Assembly (NCBI GenBank): GCA_000949895.1
Contig: JWIT01000010.1
Location: forward strand, 186,001 to 250,000
From: Agrobacterium arsenijevicii
GTDB lineage: Bacteria > Pseudomonadota > Alphaproteobacteria > Rhizobiales > Rhizobiaceae
Direction of reading: 5' to 3'
Length of the DNA: 64,000 nucleotides
Part shown: positions 27,211 through 36,037 of the stretch, piece by piece
Layout of the letters: each line of letters starts with the position of its first letter
How positions within the stretch are numbered: position 1 is the stretch's first letter
Notes under the pieces: generated by a model
Told to the model about the DNA's origin: nothing
Database searches by the model: none
Seen by the model: only the letters and a program-made list of their open reading frames with translations
Program-made: the position numbers and the translations under genes

Positions 27211-28233
27211 TCAGCGGCGGTTGCGCAACTGGTCGATCCAGACGGTGACCAGAATGACAAGGCCGATGATGATCTGTTGCGTGAAGGCGGACACGCCGTT
27301 CATATTGAGACCGTTGCGCAGGATGCCGATGACGAAGGCGCCAATGGCTGTGCCCGAAATCGTGCCCACGCCGCCGATGAGCGATGTACCGCCGATAACG
27401 GCGCTGGCGATGGCGTCCAGCTCATACATCACACCCTCGTTTGGCTGGGCAGTGACGAGGCGCGACATCAGCACGCAACCCGTCAAACCGGCGAGCGTAC
27501 CGGACAGGATGTAGGTGAAATTGGTGACGCGGGCGACGTTCACGCCGGAAAGGCGCGCCGCATCCGCATTCGAACCGACGGCATAGATATGACGACCAAG
27601 GATCGAGCGGTTGAGCATGAAGGAAACCGCGAGCGCAATCACCACCATCAGGATGACGGGGTAGGGAATGCCCGGAAACACCACGTTCGGAAAACCGTCG
27701 TCGCCAATATTGACGATGCGGAAGAGAGCGCCGTTACCGAGTTCACCGAAGGATTCGCCGAGACCGGAAACGGCCCGAGCACCAGTGATCTGCAGTGCCA
27801 CGCCACGGGCGATCAGCATCATGCCGAGCGTGGCGATGAAGGGCGGCAGCTTGAAGCGCGTGACCATGAGGCCGTTGATGAGACCGCAAAGCGACCCCGT
27901 CAGAATGCCGAGCAACATGCCGACCGGAACCGGCATCCCCAGCTCCTTCACCGCAAGTGCGGCGACGACGCCAGCCAGAGCAAGCACCGAACCGACGGAA
28001 AGATCGATGCCGCCGGTGATGATGACGCAGGTCGCACCGATGCCAAGAAGGGCGATGGAGGTCACCTGAAGCGCAATGGTCATGGCGTTGTTGACGGAGA
28101 AGAAGGCGCTGCTGGTGGCGGAAAACACCATGACCAGCGCAACGAGACTGCCAAGAGCCGCAAACTTCTGGATGATGTCCTTCTGGCGGTCGCTGAAAGC
28201 GAAGCTCTTCTTGGGTTCTGCAATATTAGCCAT
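27211..28233 (-). CDS. Ribose-type ABC transporter permease
   Basis: A 340-residue membrane protein of the RbsC class with eight to ten hydrophobic segments. The conserved cytoplasmic coupling region reads GRHIYAVGSNADAARLSGVNV, and the GGIDLSVGSVLALAGVVAA segment is a family hallmark. ATG 28233 is chosen as start, with AGGA a suitable distance upstream; a GTG at 28245 overlapping the ATPase stop is an alternative. The gene is directly coupled to the ATPase gene. Confidence 0.92.
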   Translation of the reverse strand: MANIAEPKKSFAFSDRQKDIIQKFAALGSLVALVMVFSATSSAFFSVNNAMTIALQVTSIALLGIGATCVIITGGIDLSVGSVLALAGVVAALAVKELGMPVPVGMLLGILTGSLCGLINGLMVTRFKLPPFIATLGMMLIARGVALQITGARAVSGLGESFGELGNGALFRIVNIGDDGFPNVVFPGIPYPVILMVVIALAVSFMLNRSILGRHIYAVGSNADAARLSGVNVARVTNFTYILSGTLAGLTGCVLMSRLVTAQPNEGVMYELDAIASAVIGGTSLIGGVGTISGTAIGAFVIGILRNGLNMNGVSAFTQQIIIGLVILVTVWIDQLRNRR

Positions 28234-28241
28234 GTCGTTCC

Positions 28242-29807
28242 TCACTGCGCAGTCCGGCCGTAACCGGACGCGTACCGCATGATTTCTTCTTGATTGGTCT
28301 TGGCGGTCTCAAGCACGCCCGTGATCCGGCCCTGGTGGAAAACGGCGATACGATCCGTCAACCCCAGAATTTCCGGCAGTTCCGAACTGATGAGAATGAC
28401 GCCGATGCCCTGCGCGGCCAGCTCGTCCATGATCTTGTAGATCGCGAACTTCGCGCCGACATCGATGCCGCGTGTCGGCTCGTCGAAGAACAGCACGCGC
28501 GACTGCCGGAACAGCCATTTGCCGATGATGATTTTCTGCTGATTGCCGCCCGAAAGCAGCCGCACCGTCTGCTCGATCGAGGGGGTGCGGATATTCAGGA
28601 GATCGACATAACGTCTGGCGACATCGTCATGCTTCTTGAAGTCGATCAGTCCGAAGCGGTTGGAAACTTCGCCGATATTGGCAAGCGTCGTATTGGCCGC
28701 AACCGACATCTTGATGGCAAGGCCATCGCTTTTGCGGTCTTCCGAGAGATAGGCGATGCCCTCCTCGATAGCGTCGCGCGGAGAACTGATCGAAAGCTCC
28801 CGCCCGTTGAAAACGACCTTGCCGGCATCCAAAGGATCGGCGCCAAAGATTGCGCGCGCAACTTCCGTGCGACCTGCACCCATCAGCCCGGCGAAACCGA
28901 GAATCTCGCCGCGTCGCAGCGAGAAACCGACATCGTGGAACACGCCGGTGCGCGTCAGCCCTTCGACGGAGAAAATAATCTCTTCCGTGGGGCGCGAAGT
29001 GCGCTCGGGGAACTTGTCCTCCAGCGAACGGCCAACCATGCGGGTGACGATATCGTCAACGGTGATCGACGAAAAATCGTCAGTCGAAATATAACGTCCG
29101 TCACGCAGAACCGTCACGCGGTCGACGATCTCGGCCATTTCATCGAGACGGTGGGAAATATAGACGATGCCGACGCCGGATGCCTTGAGATCGCGGATCA
29201 CCTTGAACAGCAGCCGCGTTTCCTGCTCGGTCAGCGAGGAGGTCGGCTCGTCCATGATGAGGACTTCCGCATCCAGCGACAGCGCCTTGGCGATTTCCAC
29301 CATCTGACATTGGGCGACCGAGAGACCGCGAACGATCTGGTCGGGGTCGATGTCAACTCCAAGCCGGTCGAGACAGCGTTTGGCATCAAGGCGCAGCTTC
29401 TTGCGATCGACGAGGAAACCACGACGAGGCTCACGCGCGAGATAGATGTTCTCGGCGACGGAAAGATGCGGAACGAGGTTGAGTTCCTGATGGATAATGG
29501 CGATACCGGCTGCTTCGGACTCCAGCGGCGATGCATATTGCACCTTCACACCCTTATGCAGGATGGTTCCTTCGCTCGGCTGATAGACGCCGCTAATGAT
29601 TTTCATCAGCGTCGATTTTCCGGCACCGTTCTCACCACAAACGGCATGAACCTCGCCGCTGCGCAGATCGAAATGCACATTCGACAACGCTTTGACGCCC
29701 GGAAATTCCTTGCTGATGTTTTCAAGACGCAGGAGACCTGAACCTAGGCCGCGCGCCGTCTCCTCAGGCGAAAAATCGCCTCGAATTGTCGATGCGCCCT
29801 GCGACAT
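28242..29807 (-). CDS. Ribose-type ABC transporter ATP-binding protein (two ATPase domains)
   Basis: A 521-residue RbsA/MglA-like protein with tandem nucleotide-binding domains. The first has Walker A GENGAGKSTLMKII near residue 60, a degenerate signature LSVAQCQMVEIAKAL and Walker B VLIMDEPTSSL. The second has a P-loop-like GLMGAGRTEVARAI, signature LLSGGNQQKIIIGKWL and Walker B VLFFDEPTRGID. It is the first gene of the nine-gene minus-strand operon and starts 254 bases from the divergent regulator, with operator-like repeats in between. Confidence 0.93.
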   Translation of the reverse strand: MSQGASTIRGDFSPEETARGLGSGLLRLENISKEFPGVKALSNVHFDLRSGEVHAVCGENGAGKSTLMKIISGVYQPSEGTILHKGVKVQYASPLESEAAGIAIIHQELNLVPHLSVAENIYLAREPRRGFLVDRKKLRLDAKRCLDRLGVDIDPDQIVRGLSVAQCQMVEIAKALSLDAEVLIMDEPTSSLTEQETRLLFKVIRDLKASGVGIVYISHRLDEMAEIVDRVTVLRDGRYISTDDFSSITVDDIVTRMVGRSLEDKFPERTSRPTEEIIFSVEGLTRTGVFHDVGFSLRRGEILGFAGLMGAGRTEVARAIFGADPLDAGKVVFNGRELSISSPRDAIEEGIAYLSEDRKSDGLAIKMSVAANTTLANIGEVSNRFGLIDFKKHDDVARRYVDLLNIRTPSIEQTVRLLSGGNQQKIIIGKWLFRQSRVLFFDEPTRGIDVGAKFAIYKIMDELAAQGIGVILISSELPEILGLTDRIAVFHQGRITGVLETAKTNQEEIMRYASGYGRTAQ

Positions 29808-29860
29808 CTAGAAACCTCCACCCGCGCTCCCCGCTCCACCGGGGGCAATAATGAGCCAAA

Positions 29861-29893
29861 TGGTTAGGCCGGTTTTTTAGAATGGTCAAGCCA
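29861..29893. promoter_or_regulatory. Two operator-like motifs near the ABC operon promoter
   Basis: TGGTTAGGCCGG (29861-29872) and TGGTCAAGCCA (29883-29893) are 22 bases apart, two helical turns, about 55-75 bases upstream of the ABC operon start codon. Both resemble the TGGTNNNACCA pattern of FadR-subfamily GntR regulators. They are probably sites for the regulator encoded at 30062. Confidence 0.6.
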
Positions 29894-30015
29894 ATTAGCC
29901 AAAAATTTGAATCGGGATTCTGAAACGCACAAAACGCTCTCAAGAGAAAATGCTAAATAACGTTGCAAATTCTTATATTTAAGTAATTTCTTGCGTATTG
30001 ATACGCTTGGCGTTA

Positions 30016-30077
30016 CGGTAAGGCCAAATCCAGACAGCAGACAAGGTTCGTCAGAAAACACATGAATGGTCAGGCCA
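30016..30077. promoter_or_regulatory. Two operator-like motifs at the regulator start
   Basis: CGGTAAGGCCA (30016-30026) lies 36 bases upstream of the regulator ATG, and TGGTCAGGCCA (30067-30077) covers codons 2-6 of the gene. The same motif occurs near the ABC operon. Binding at these sites would block the regulator's own transcription, suggesting autoregulation; this is inference from position and repetition. Confidence 0.58.
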
Positions 30078-30754
30078 AAATAGCGGAACCGCGCAGGCTT
30101 TATCAGCAGATTGCGGACCAGATACGCGAACTCATCGATATGGGTGAGTTTCTGCCCGGAACGCGGCTTCCTGCTGAACGGGAACTGGCACAGAAGCTCG
30201 GAGTTTCAAGACCGTCATTGCGCGAAGCGCTGATTGCGCTTGAAATCGACAACACCGTCGAAATCCGCATGGGTTCCGGTGTTTACGTGTCCACCGAGGC
30301 TCTTCAAACAACCCATAACACCAAGTCGCTGGGCGACAGCCCGTCCGAACTGATGCAGGCGCGCGCGGCGCTGGAAGGCGCGACCATCGTGCTGGCGGCG
30401 AGCCGCATGACCGATGAAACGCTCGCAAGCCTTCGCCAGATCCTGAACACGATGCAGCGGGAAATCGAGGCCGCGCGCAAGCCCCTCGATCAGGACCGGC
30501 TTTTTCACGTCACCATTGCCGAGCAAACCGGCAACAGCGTTCTGGCGCGGCTGGTGGCAAACCTGTTCGATGAACGCCACAGCCCAATTTCGGCGCAATT
30601 GCGCGTGAAATTCGAGGATCGCGATACCTGGACCCAGGCCCTTCAGGAGCACGAGGCCATTCTGGCGGCGCTGGAGCTGAAAGACCCGCTTCTGGCGCAG
30701 GCGGCCATGCACACCCATCTTGAAGGCTCCAAGAGACGCTGGGTAGACAGCTGA
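30062..30754 (+). CDS. FadR-subfamily GntR transcriptional regulator
   Basis: A 230-residue regulator. The N-terminal winged helix-turn-helix reads GTRLPAERELAQKLGVSRPS followed by LREALIALE, and the C-terminal FCD ligand domain starts near residue 95 (LMQARAALEGATIVLAA) and carries His residues in RLFHVTIAE and MHTHLEGS, typical metal/ligand positions. It is related in type to UxuR/ExuR sugar-acid regulators. It lies between the divergent ABC/catabolic operon and the downstream dehydratase gene and probably controls both, responding to a sugar acid. A coding-region operator overlaps its first codons. Confidence 0.9.
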   Translation: MNGQAKIAEPRRLYQQIADQIRELIDMGEFLPGTRLPAERELAQKLGVSRPSLREALIALEIDNTVEIRMGSGVYVSTEALQTTHNTKSLGDSPSELMQARAALEGATIVLAASRMTDETLASLRQILNTMQREIEAARKPLDQDRLFHVTIAEQTGNSVLARLVANLFDERHSPISAQLRVKFEDRDTWTQALQEHEAILAALELKDPLLAQAAMHTHLEGSKRRWVDS

Positions 30755-30797
30755 GTTCAAAACATAGCAGGCAATATACCGGGGAGGAGAAAAACCC

Positions 30798-32330
30798 GTG
30801 AGTGAGAATTCCGAGGCAACCATTTTGCTGAACGCCAACGACAATGTCGCGGTGGCGCGCCGGTCCATTCCGGCCGGTGGTGCGACAGGCAGAGGCGATC
30901 TGGCCGCGCTGGAGTTGATTGGGCGCGGACACAAGGTGGCCCTGACGTTCATCAAATCCGGAGACGAGGTCCTGAAATACGGGCAGGTGATCGGCATCGC
31001 CACACAGGATATCGAGCCCGGCCGACATGTGCATTTGCACAATCTTGCCATGGTGCCCTCCGAGCACGCACATCAGTTCAGCACCGATATCGAAGAAAAA
31101 GGCATGCTGCCCGAGCGCGAGCGTCGGACCTTCAAGGGTTTTGACCGCGGTCTCGGCGGCGTGGGCACGCGTAACTACATTGGCGTCATCGCTTCCGTGA
31201 ACTGTTCCGCCACCGTATCGCGTTACATCGCCGATTATTTCAACAAGCAGGGCGGTCTTGATGGCTTCCCCAATGTCGACGGCGTTGTGGCACTGACCCA
31301 CGGCGGCGGCTGCGCGCTCAATACGAAATCGGAAGGTTACCGTCTTCTGATCCGTACCATCCAGGGTTATGCCCGCCATCCGAATTTCGGTGGCATTTTG
31401 CTGATCGGCCTTGGCTGTGAAACCAACCAGATCGCCCCCATCCTCGAACATTACAAGATGGAAGAGGGTGAACGGCTGCGCACCATGACGATCCAGCAGC
31501 ATGGCGGCACGCGCAAGACGATCGATGCGGCCATTGCCGAGATCAAGGCGATGCTGCCGATGGTCAATGCTGCCGAGCGCACCGAACAGCCGCTTTCTAA
31601 ATTGAAGTTGGCACTGGAATGCGGCGGCTCGGATGGTTATTCCGGCATATCCGCCAACCCGGCATTGGGTTATGCCTCCGACCTCATCGTGCGCAACGGC
31701 GGCACGACAGTTCTTGCCGAAACGCCCGAGATCTACGGCGCCGAACACCTGCTCACGAAGCGCGCCGTCACGCCTGCGGTTGCCGAGAAGCTGTTGCAGC
31801 GTATCGACTGGTGGCGCGATTATACCGCCCGCAATGGCGATGAGCTGAACAACAACCCCTCACACGGTAACAAGCTCGGCGGCCTGACCACCATTCTGGA
31901 AAAATCACTCGGCGCGGTGGCCAAGGGCGGTTCCATGCCGCTGAAAGCGGTCTACGAATTCGCCGAGACCGTGACCGAGCAGGGCTTCGTCTTCATGGAT
32001 ACGCCCGGTTACGATCCCGTTGCCGTCACCGGCCAGGTTGCCGGCGGCTGCAATGTCATCTGTTTCACCACCGGCCGCGGCTCCGTATCGGGCTTCAAGC
32101 CTGCACCCTGCATCAAGATCGCCACCAATTCCGAAATGTATGAGCACATGAAGGAAGACATGGACCTGAACTGCGGTGAGATCGTCACCGGCGCGGAAAC
32201 CATCGAGGAATCCGGCAAAAAAATCTTCGAACACATTCTGGCGGTGGCCTCCGGCGACAAAACCGTCAGCGAGATTTACGACTACGGCGATAACGAATTC
32301 GTGCCGTGGCAGGTGGGGGCGGTGACCTGA
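30798..32330 (+). CDS. uxaA: Altronate dehydratase family protein (UxaA type)
   Basis: A 510-residue dehydratase with an N-terminal SAF domain (about residues 8-95, ending RHVHLHNLAM) and a C-terminal UxaA/galactarate dehydratase domain. Conserved Fe/metal-site cysteines are likely in ASVNCSATV, GGGCALNTKSEGY, IGLGCETNQI and LECGGSDGYSGISANPALG. UxaA dehydrates D-altronate to 2-keto-3-deoxy-D-gluconate. The start is a GTG at 30798 with a strong GGGGAGGAG ribosome-binding site eight bases upstream. It follows the regulator gene by 43 bases on the same strand. It completes a tagaturonate-altronate route together with the UxaB-like and zinc dehydrogenases. Confidence 0.87.
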   Translation: MSENSEATILLNANDNVAVARRSIPAGGATGRGDLAALELIGRGHKVALTFIKSGDEVLKYGQVIGIATQDIEPGRHVHLHNLAMVPSEHAHQFSTDIEEKGMLPERERRTFKGFDRGLGGVGTRNYIGVIASVNCSATVSRYIADYFNKQGGLDGFPNVDGVVALTHGGGCALNTKSEGYRLLIRTIQGYARHPNFGGILLIGLGCETNQIAPILEHYKMEEGERLRTMTIQQHGGTRKTIDAAIAEIKAMLPMVNAAERTEQPLSKLKLALECGGSDGYSGISANPALGYASDLIVRNGGTTVLAETPEIYGAEHLLTKRAVTPAVAEKLLQRIDWWRDYTARNGDELNNNPSHGNKLGGLTTILEKSLGAVAKGGSMPLKAVYEFAETVTEQGFVFMDTPGYDPVAVTGQVAGGCNVICFTTGRGSVSGFKPAPCIKIATNSEMYEHMKEDMDLNCGEIVTGAETIEESGKKIFEHILAVASGDKTVSEIYDYGDNEFVPWQVGAVT

Positions 32331-32336
32331 CCCCGG

Positions 32337-32390
32337 AGCATTTCCAGTAAAAGTGCATCGCGGTTTTACGTCCTGAAAATGCGAAAAACA
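32337..32390. repeat. Interspersed intergenic repeat, copy 2
   Basis: The second copy of the element seen at 14356, with the shared blocks AGCATTTCCAGTAAAAGTGC, GCGGTTTT, CGTCC and AATGCGAAAAA. It begins six bases after the uxaA-type stop codon and is followed directly by a parS-like site and a terminator. Confidence 0.7.
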
Positions 32391-32400
32391 AAATCCAGAC

Positions 32401-32416
32401 TGTCCCACGTGAAACA
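32401..32416. other. parS-like site (two mismatches)
   Basis: TGTCCCACGTGAAACA differs from the ParB-binding consensus TGTTTCACGTGAAACA at two positions. It is the outermost site on the left side of the origin, about 15 kb from the hemE-ppsR gap. Confidence 0.55.
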
Positions 32417-32448
32417 AAAAGGCCCGGAAATCGCTTTCCGGGCCTTTT
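32417..32448. terminator. Bidirectional terminator between uxaA and purH
   Basis: AAAAGGCCCGGAAA (32417-32430) and TTTCCGGGCCTTTT (32435-32448) form a 14-base-pair stem with loop TCGC, flanked by A-run and T-run so it can act in both directions. It separates two convergent genes. Confidence 0.88.
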
Positions 32449-32471
32449 CTAATTCTCTGCGGACTTCCTGC

Positions 32472-34088
32472 TCAGTGGCGGAAGTGACGCATGCCGGTAA
32501 AGACCATCGTCACATTGTGCTCGTTGGCCGCGTCGATCACCTCCTGATCGCGCATGGAGCCACCCGGCTGGATGACCGCAGTGGCACCTGCAGCAATAGC
32601 GGCAAGCAGACCATCAGCGAACGGATAAAACGCTTCCGAAGCCACGGCAGAGCCGCGCGTCAGCGGCTCAGCAAGACCAAGCGCCTTGGCCGCATCTTCC
32701 GCCTTCTGGGCGGCGATACGGGCGGAATCCACACGGCTCATCTGTCCGGCGCCGATACCCGCCGTCTGGCCGTCCTTGGCATAGATCACCGCGTTGGACT
32801 TCACATGCTTGGCGATCTTGAAGGCGAATTTCATGTCTTCAAGTTCCTGCGGCGTCGGCGCACGCTTGGTGACAACCTTCAGTTCCAGATCCTCGACCAT
32901 GCCATTGTCACGGCTCTGAACAAGCAGACCGCCGGAGACCGTCTTCGCTGTAATGCCGGCCGCACGCGGATCTGGCAGGCCACCCGCTGCCAGCAGGCGC
33001 AGGTTGGGCTTGCGGGCAATAATGGCCTTGGCCTCTTCCGTCACATCAGGCGCGATGATGACTTCGGTGAAGAGCTTGACGATCTCTTCCGCCGTTTCCG
33101 CATCCAGCGTGCGGTTCAACGCAATGACGCCACCAAATGCCGAAACGGAATCACATGCCAGCGCCCGACGATAAGCTTCGGCAAGTGTCGGGCCTGTCGC
33201 AACGCCACACGGGTTGGCGTGCTTGATGATCGCAACGGCCGGCGCATTTTCCGGCAGGAACTCCGCCACCAGCTCGTAAGCCGCGTCCGTATCATTGATG
33301 TTGTTGTAAGAAAGCTGCTTGCCCTGGAGAAGGGCCGCCGTTGCGACGCCGGGGCGCTTTTCGCCGGTCAGGTAGAAGCCCGCGCTCTGGTGCGGGTTCT
33401 CGCCATAACGCATCTTTTCCTTCAGCGAACCGCCAATGGCGCGATAATCCGGCGTCTCGATAGCAAGCGCCTCTGCAAACCAGTTGGAGATCACCGCATC
33501 ATAGGCAGCCGTGCGGGCATAGGCCTTGGCGGCAAAGGTCTGGCGCAGCACATAGGAGGTCTGACCGTCATCGGCCTGCAGGGCTTCGACAAGCGCAGGG
33601 TAATCGGACGGATCGGTGACAACCGTGACATAGGCATGATTCTTGGCCGAAGCGCGGATCATTGCCGGGCCGCCAATATCAATATTCTCGACAGTCGTAG
33701 GGTAGTCACCGCCCTTGGCGCGGACTTCCTCGAAGGGATAAAGATTGATGACGGAGAGGTCGATCGCCTCGATACCGTGCTCCTTCATCGCCTCCACATG
33801 GTCCGCATCATCCCGGATAGCCAGAAGACCGCCATGCACGTTGGGATGCAGGGTCTTGACACGGCCGTCCATGATTTCCGGGAAGTTGGTCACATCGGAA
33901 ACATCCGTTACCGGCAATCCTGCTTCCGCGATCGCCTTAGCCGTTCCGCCCGTCGACAGGAGCTTGACGCCAAGCTTGGACAGAACCGTCGCCAGCTCGA
34001 TGATATCAGTCTTGTCGGACACGGAAAGAAGCGCGGTGCGGATTTTGACCTTATCGGGAGCGGGGATTTTTTTGGACACGACAGCCAT
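32472..34088 (-). CDS. purH: Bifunctional AICAR formyltransferase / IMP cyclohydrolase PurH
   Basis: A 538-residue enzyme catalysing the last two steps of IMP synthesis. The N-terminal IMP cyclohydrolase domain begins [17 protein letters not shown] with STGGTAKAI and [27 protein letters not shown] motifs (split here by TD changes), and the AICAR transformylase domain has [20 protein letters not shown] and [14 protein letters not shown] 34088 is used as the start with GGAG upstream; the longer open frame upstream is non-homologous. It is preceded by 156 bases of non-coding DNA that may contain its promoter. Confidence 0.95.
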   Translation of the reverse strand: MAVVSKKIPAPDKVKIRTALLSVSDKTDIIELATVLSKLGVKLLSTGGTAKAIAEAGLPVTDVSDVTNFPEIMDGRVKTLHPNVHGGLLAIRDDADHVEAMKEHGIEAIDLSVINLYPFEEVRAKGGDYPTTVENIDIGGPAMIRASAKNHAYVTVVTDPSDYPALVEALQADDGQTSYVLRQTFAAKAYARTAAYDAVISNWFAEALAIETPDYRAIGGSLKEKMRYGENPHQSAGFYLTGEKRPGVATAALLQGKQLSYNNINDTDAAYELVAEFLPENAPAVAIIKHANPCGVATGPTLAEAYRRALACDSVSAFGGVIALNRTLDAETAEEIVKLFTEVIIAPDVTEEAKAIIARKPNLRLLAAGGLPDPRAAGITAKTVSGGLLVQSRDNGMVEDLELKVVTKRAPTPQELEDMKFAFKIAKHVKSNAVIYAKDGQTAGIGAGQMSRVDSARIAAQKAEDAAKALGLAEPLTRGSAVASEAFYPFADGLLAAIAAGATAVIQPGGSMRDQEVIDAANEHNVTMVFTGMRHFRH

Positions 34089-34244
34089 CAGGCATACTCC
34101 GTTCAACGGGGAGGACAGGCTGGACTGGGATTGATCCAGCAATTGCCGCCGCGTTAACACAGCTTGCCGGATTAATAAACAGCGTCGATGCGGGACAGCG
34201 AAAACTATGGACGGTTTTTGCCTGAAACCCCGCCGAGGAACCAT

Positions 34245-35936
34245 CTACGCCTTGCGTTCGATGATCCAGCGGATTTCCCGCGTATTCGCCAGATTGAACG
34301 GCAGCTCGATCTGCTGCGAAGGCCGCATTCCGGATGCATCGGCCATGAAGACATCCTCGGTCACGAAAAGCTCCAGCCCCGGCGCCGAAAACAGCCAGGT
34401 CGTTCCATCCGCCGCCTCCAGATAAACCGACTCCTCGTCCTGCTGGTGCAGCTGGATGTGGGGGTGGATGTGGAAACGCGACACCGCCGAGATGGATTGC
34501 AATTGCGTCTTCGCCACATTCTCGTCGGCCCGCAGCAGATCGCGGCCCTTTATCTTTGTGCCGGCCGCATTCAGCTCGATTTCCCGATCATGATAACAAC
34601 CGAAATTCTGCAAATAGCCATCGTGCGACGCCCACAGGACATCATTGCCGTTTGCATCCGTTCCACGACGGCTGTCCACCTGGCTGACACCGGAAATCAT
34701 GATCGGCCCGAGCAGCCTTGAACGGGACAGTCTACAAGACGACGTGTCCGCAAGCGTGACGGTCGAATGGGCCGCCGTCGAGCGGCTCGCCCGCTGATAT
34801 TCAGGTGCCGCATTTTTCGGAAAGCCGGAATTGACGATGAACCGGTTCTTGCCGCAGGACATTTCAAAGGACAGACAGCCCGAATGGGCGTTACGCGAAA
34901 GCTCGGCAGAGCCGGGATGGCCCGTGTCCACGATAATGACCGTCTCATCGGTCGCAAGCCGATGGTAATTCACATCCGGCAGCATCTTGGAAGGCCGGCC
35001 CGCCGTTTCATCATAACGAAGTACCGAGACAAGCTCGTTGGCGAGTGTTGCGGTCGCACCGTTAAACAGCGCCAGATCACCGCCCTGATGCCGGAAAAAC
35101 CGGATGGCCGGAAACATCCGGTCTATCGCCGGCACTAGCCCAGACGGCAGATCGTGGCCGAGATTGATGTAGCTTTGCCGAAGCGGCAAAAGATCGAGAA
35201 GTAAATCCAGCATGACCCGCGGATTGCGCGAAACATGTCCGCCATCGGGAAGAATCTGGCGCTCCATTTCCTGAGCCAGCTTCATTCCATGCCGTGTAAT
35301 GCGGGACAGGCGGGTCGGCATGGCGATGGACGCGACGGCAAGCGCAATCCTGATCCGCAGCCTCGCTTCGCCATCCGGCGCGTGTTTGACGATCCTGTCG
35401 AGATAACGCACATGAAAGGCGAGACTTTTCAGGAAACGGCGATAAAAACCCGCATCGGCCTCATATAAAACAACGGGAGAATGCGACAGCCAGGCGATCA
35501 GCCTCTGTGCCGCGATCTCCGGAGACCAGGCGATACCCGCAATGCGCTTGCCATGAATAGTCATCCATTCGGCGACGATACGGCGCGCTCGCTTGCTGGC
35601 TTCACTCGATCTGTCGGAGCGGATATGCCGCAACCAGCCGAATGCATGCAGCCGCTCTTCAAACACCAGCGAGGGGTAATCCACCTGAAATGGCGAGAGG
35701 CCGCCGGTTTCGACGACGCGACCGGCAAGTGCTATCCGGCCCCGCAGCAATTCCTCTGCAAAATACGGATCGATTGCCCTGAGATCAGTCGGCGCTGCCA
35801 CCAGACCATCGGGAACGCGATTGGCAAACCGGGATACATGCAGGCGCAAAGGCGCAAGGCCCACACACAGATGACGATATGCCATCCGTGAAAGAAGACC
35901 GGCGGCATTGATGCTGCCTGCAAAGGACCCTGACAA
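34245..35936 (-). CDS. Heparinase II/III family protein
   Basis: A 563-residue protein with an N-terminal all-alpha toroid region (WLRHIRSDRSSEASKRARRI through RRFLKSLAFHVRYLDR) and a C-terminal heparinase II/III-like beta domain (FSMSCGKNRFIVNSG-like FEMSCGKNRFIVNSGFP, STAAHSTVTLAD, HDGYLQNFGCYHDREI). The family comprises polysaccharide lyases; His and Tyr residues in the HxGY-type motif are compatible with catalysis. No clear signal peptide is seen, so the substrate and location are unknown. Rhizobial genomes commonly have this gene next to rsmB and purH. It starts 101 bases after the rsmB stop on the same strand. Confidence 0.85.
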   Translation of the reverse strand: MSGSFAGSINAAGLLSRMAYRHLCVGLAPLRLHVSRFANRVPDGLVAAPTDLRAIDPYFAEELLRGRIALAGRVVETGGLSPFQVDYPSLVFEERLHAFGWLRHIRSDRSSEASKRARRIVAEWMTIHGKRIAGIAWSPEIAAQRLIAWLSHSPVVLYEADAGFYRRFLKSLAFHVRYLDRIVKHAPDGEARLRIRIALAVASIAMPTRLSRITRHGMKLAQEMERQILPDGGHVSRNPRVMLDLLLDLLPLRQSYINLGHDLPSGLVPAIDRMFPAIRFFRHQGGDLALFNGATATLANELVSVLRYDETAGRPSKMLPDVNYHRLATDETVIIVDTGHPGSAELSRNAHSGCLSFEMSCGKNRFIVNSGFPKNAAPEYQRASRSTAAHSTVTLADTSSCRLSRSRLLGPIMISGVSQVDSRRGTDANGNDVLWASHDGYLQNFGCYHDREIELNAAGTKIKGRDLLRADENVAKTQLQSISAVSRFHIHPHIQLHQQDEESVYLEAADGTTWLFSAPGLELFVTEDVFMADASGMRPSQQIELPFNLANTREIRWIIERKA

Positions 35937-36037
35937 GCTGTGTTTCCCGTTTCACATGTTTTGTTTTTATGAGTGAACCGTGATGATCGGAACGTTATCG
36001 GCAATTATCCAATGATTCGCGGAAGCTTGGCTTTTTT

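Noticed and set aside
30510..31748. A 412-codon minus-strand open frame opposite the regulator and dehydratase genes
   Set aside because: It spans two well-supported genes in antisense and has no domain match.
20433..32330. The sugar locus read as a recently acquired island
   Set aside because: No integrase, tRNA, direct repeats or transposase is visible, and codon and base use look like the neighbouring genes.
32379..34157. A 592-codon plus-strand open frame opposite purH
   Set aside because: It crosses the terminator and repeat and lies antisense to purH; its translation shows no known domain.
35940..35965. A TTTCACATG segment resembling half a parS site
   Set aside because: The palindromic core CACGTG is missing, so ParB binding is unlikely.
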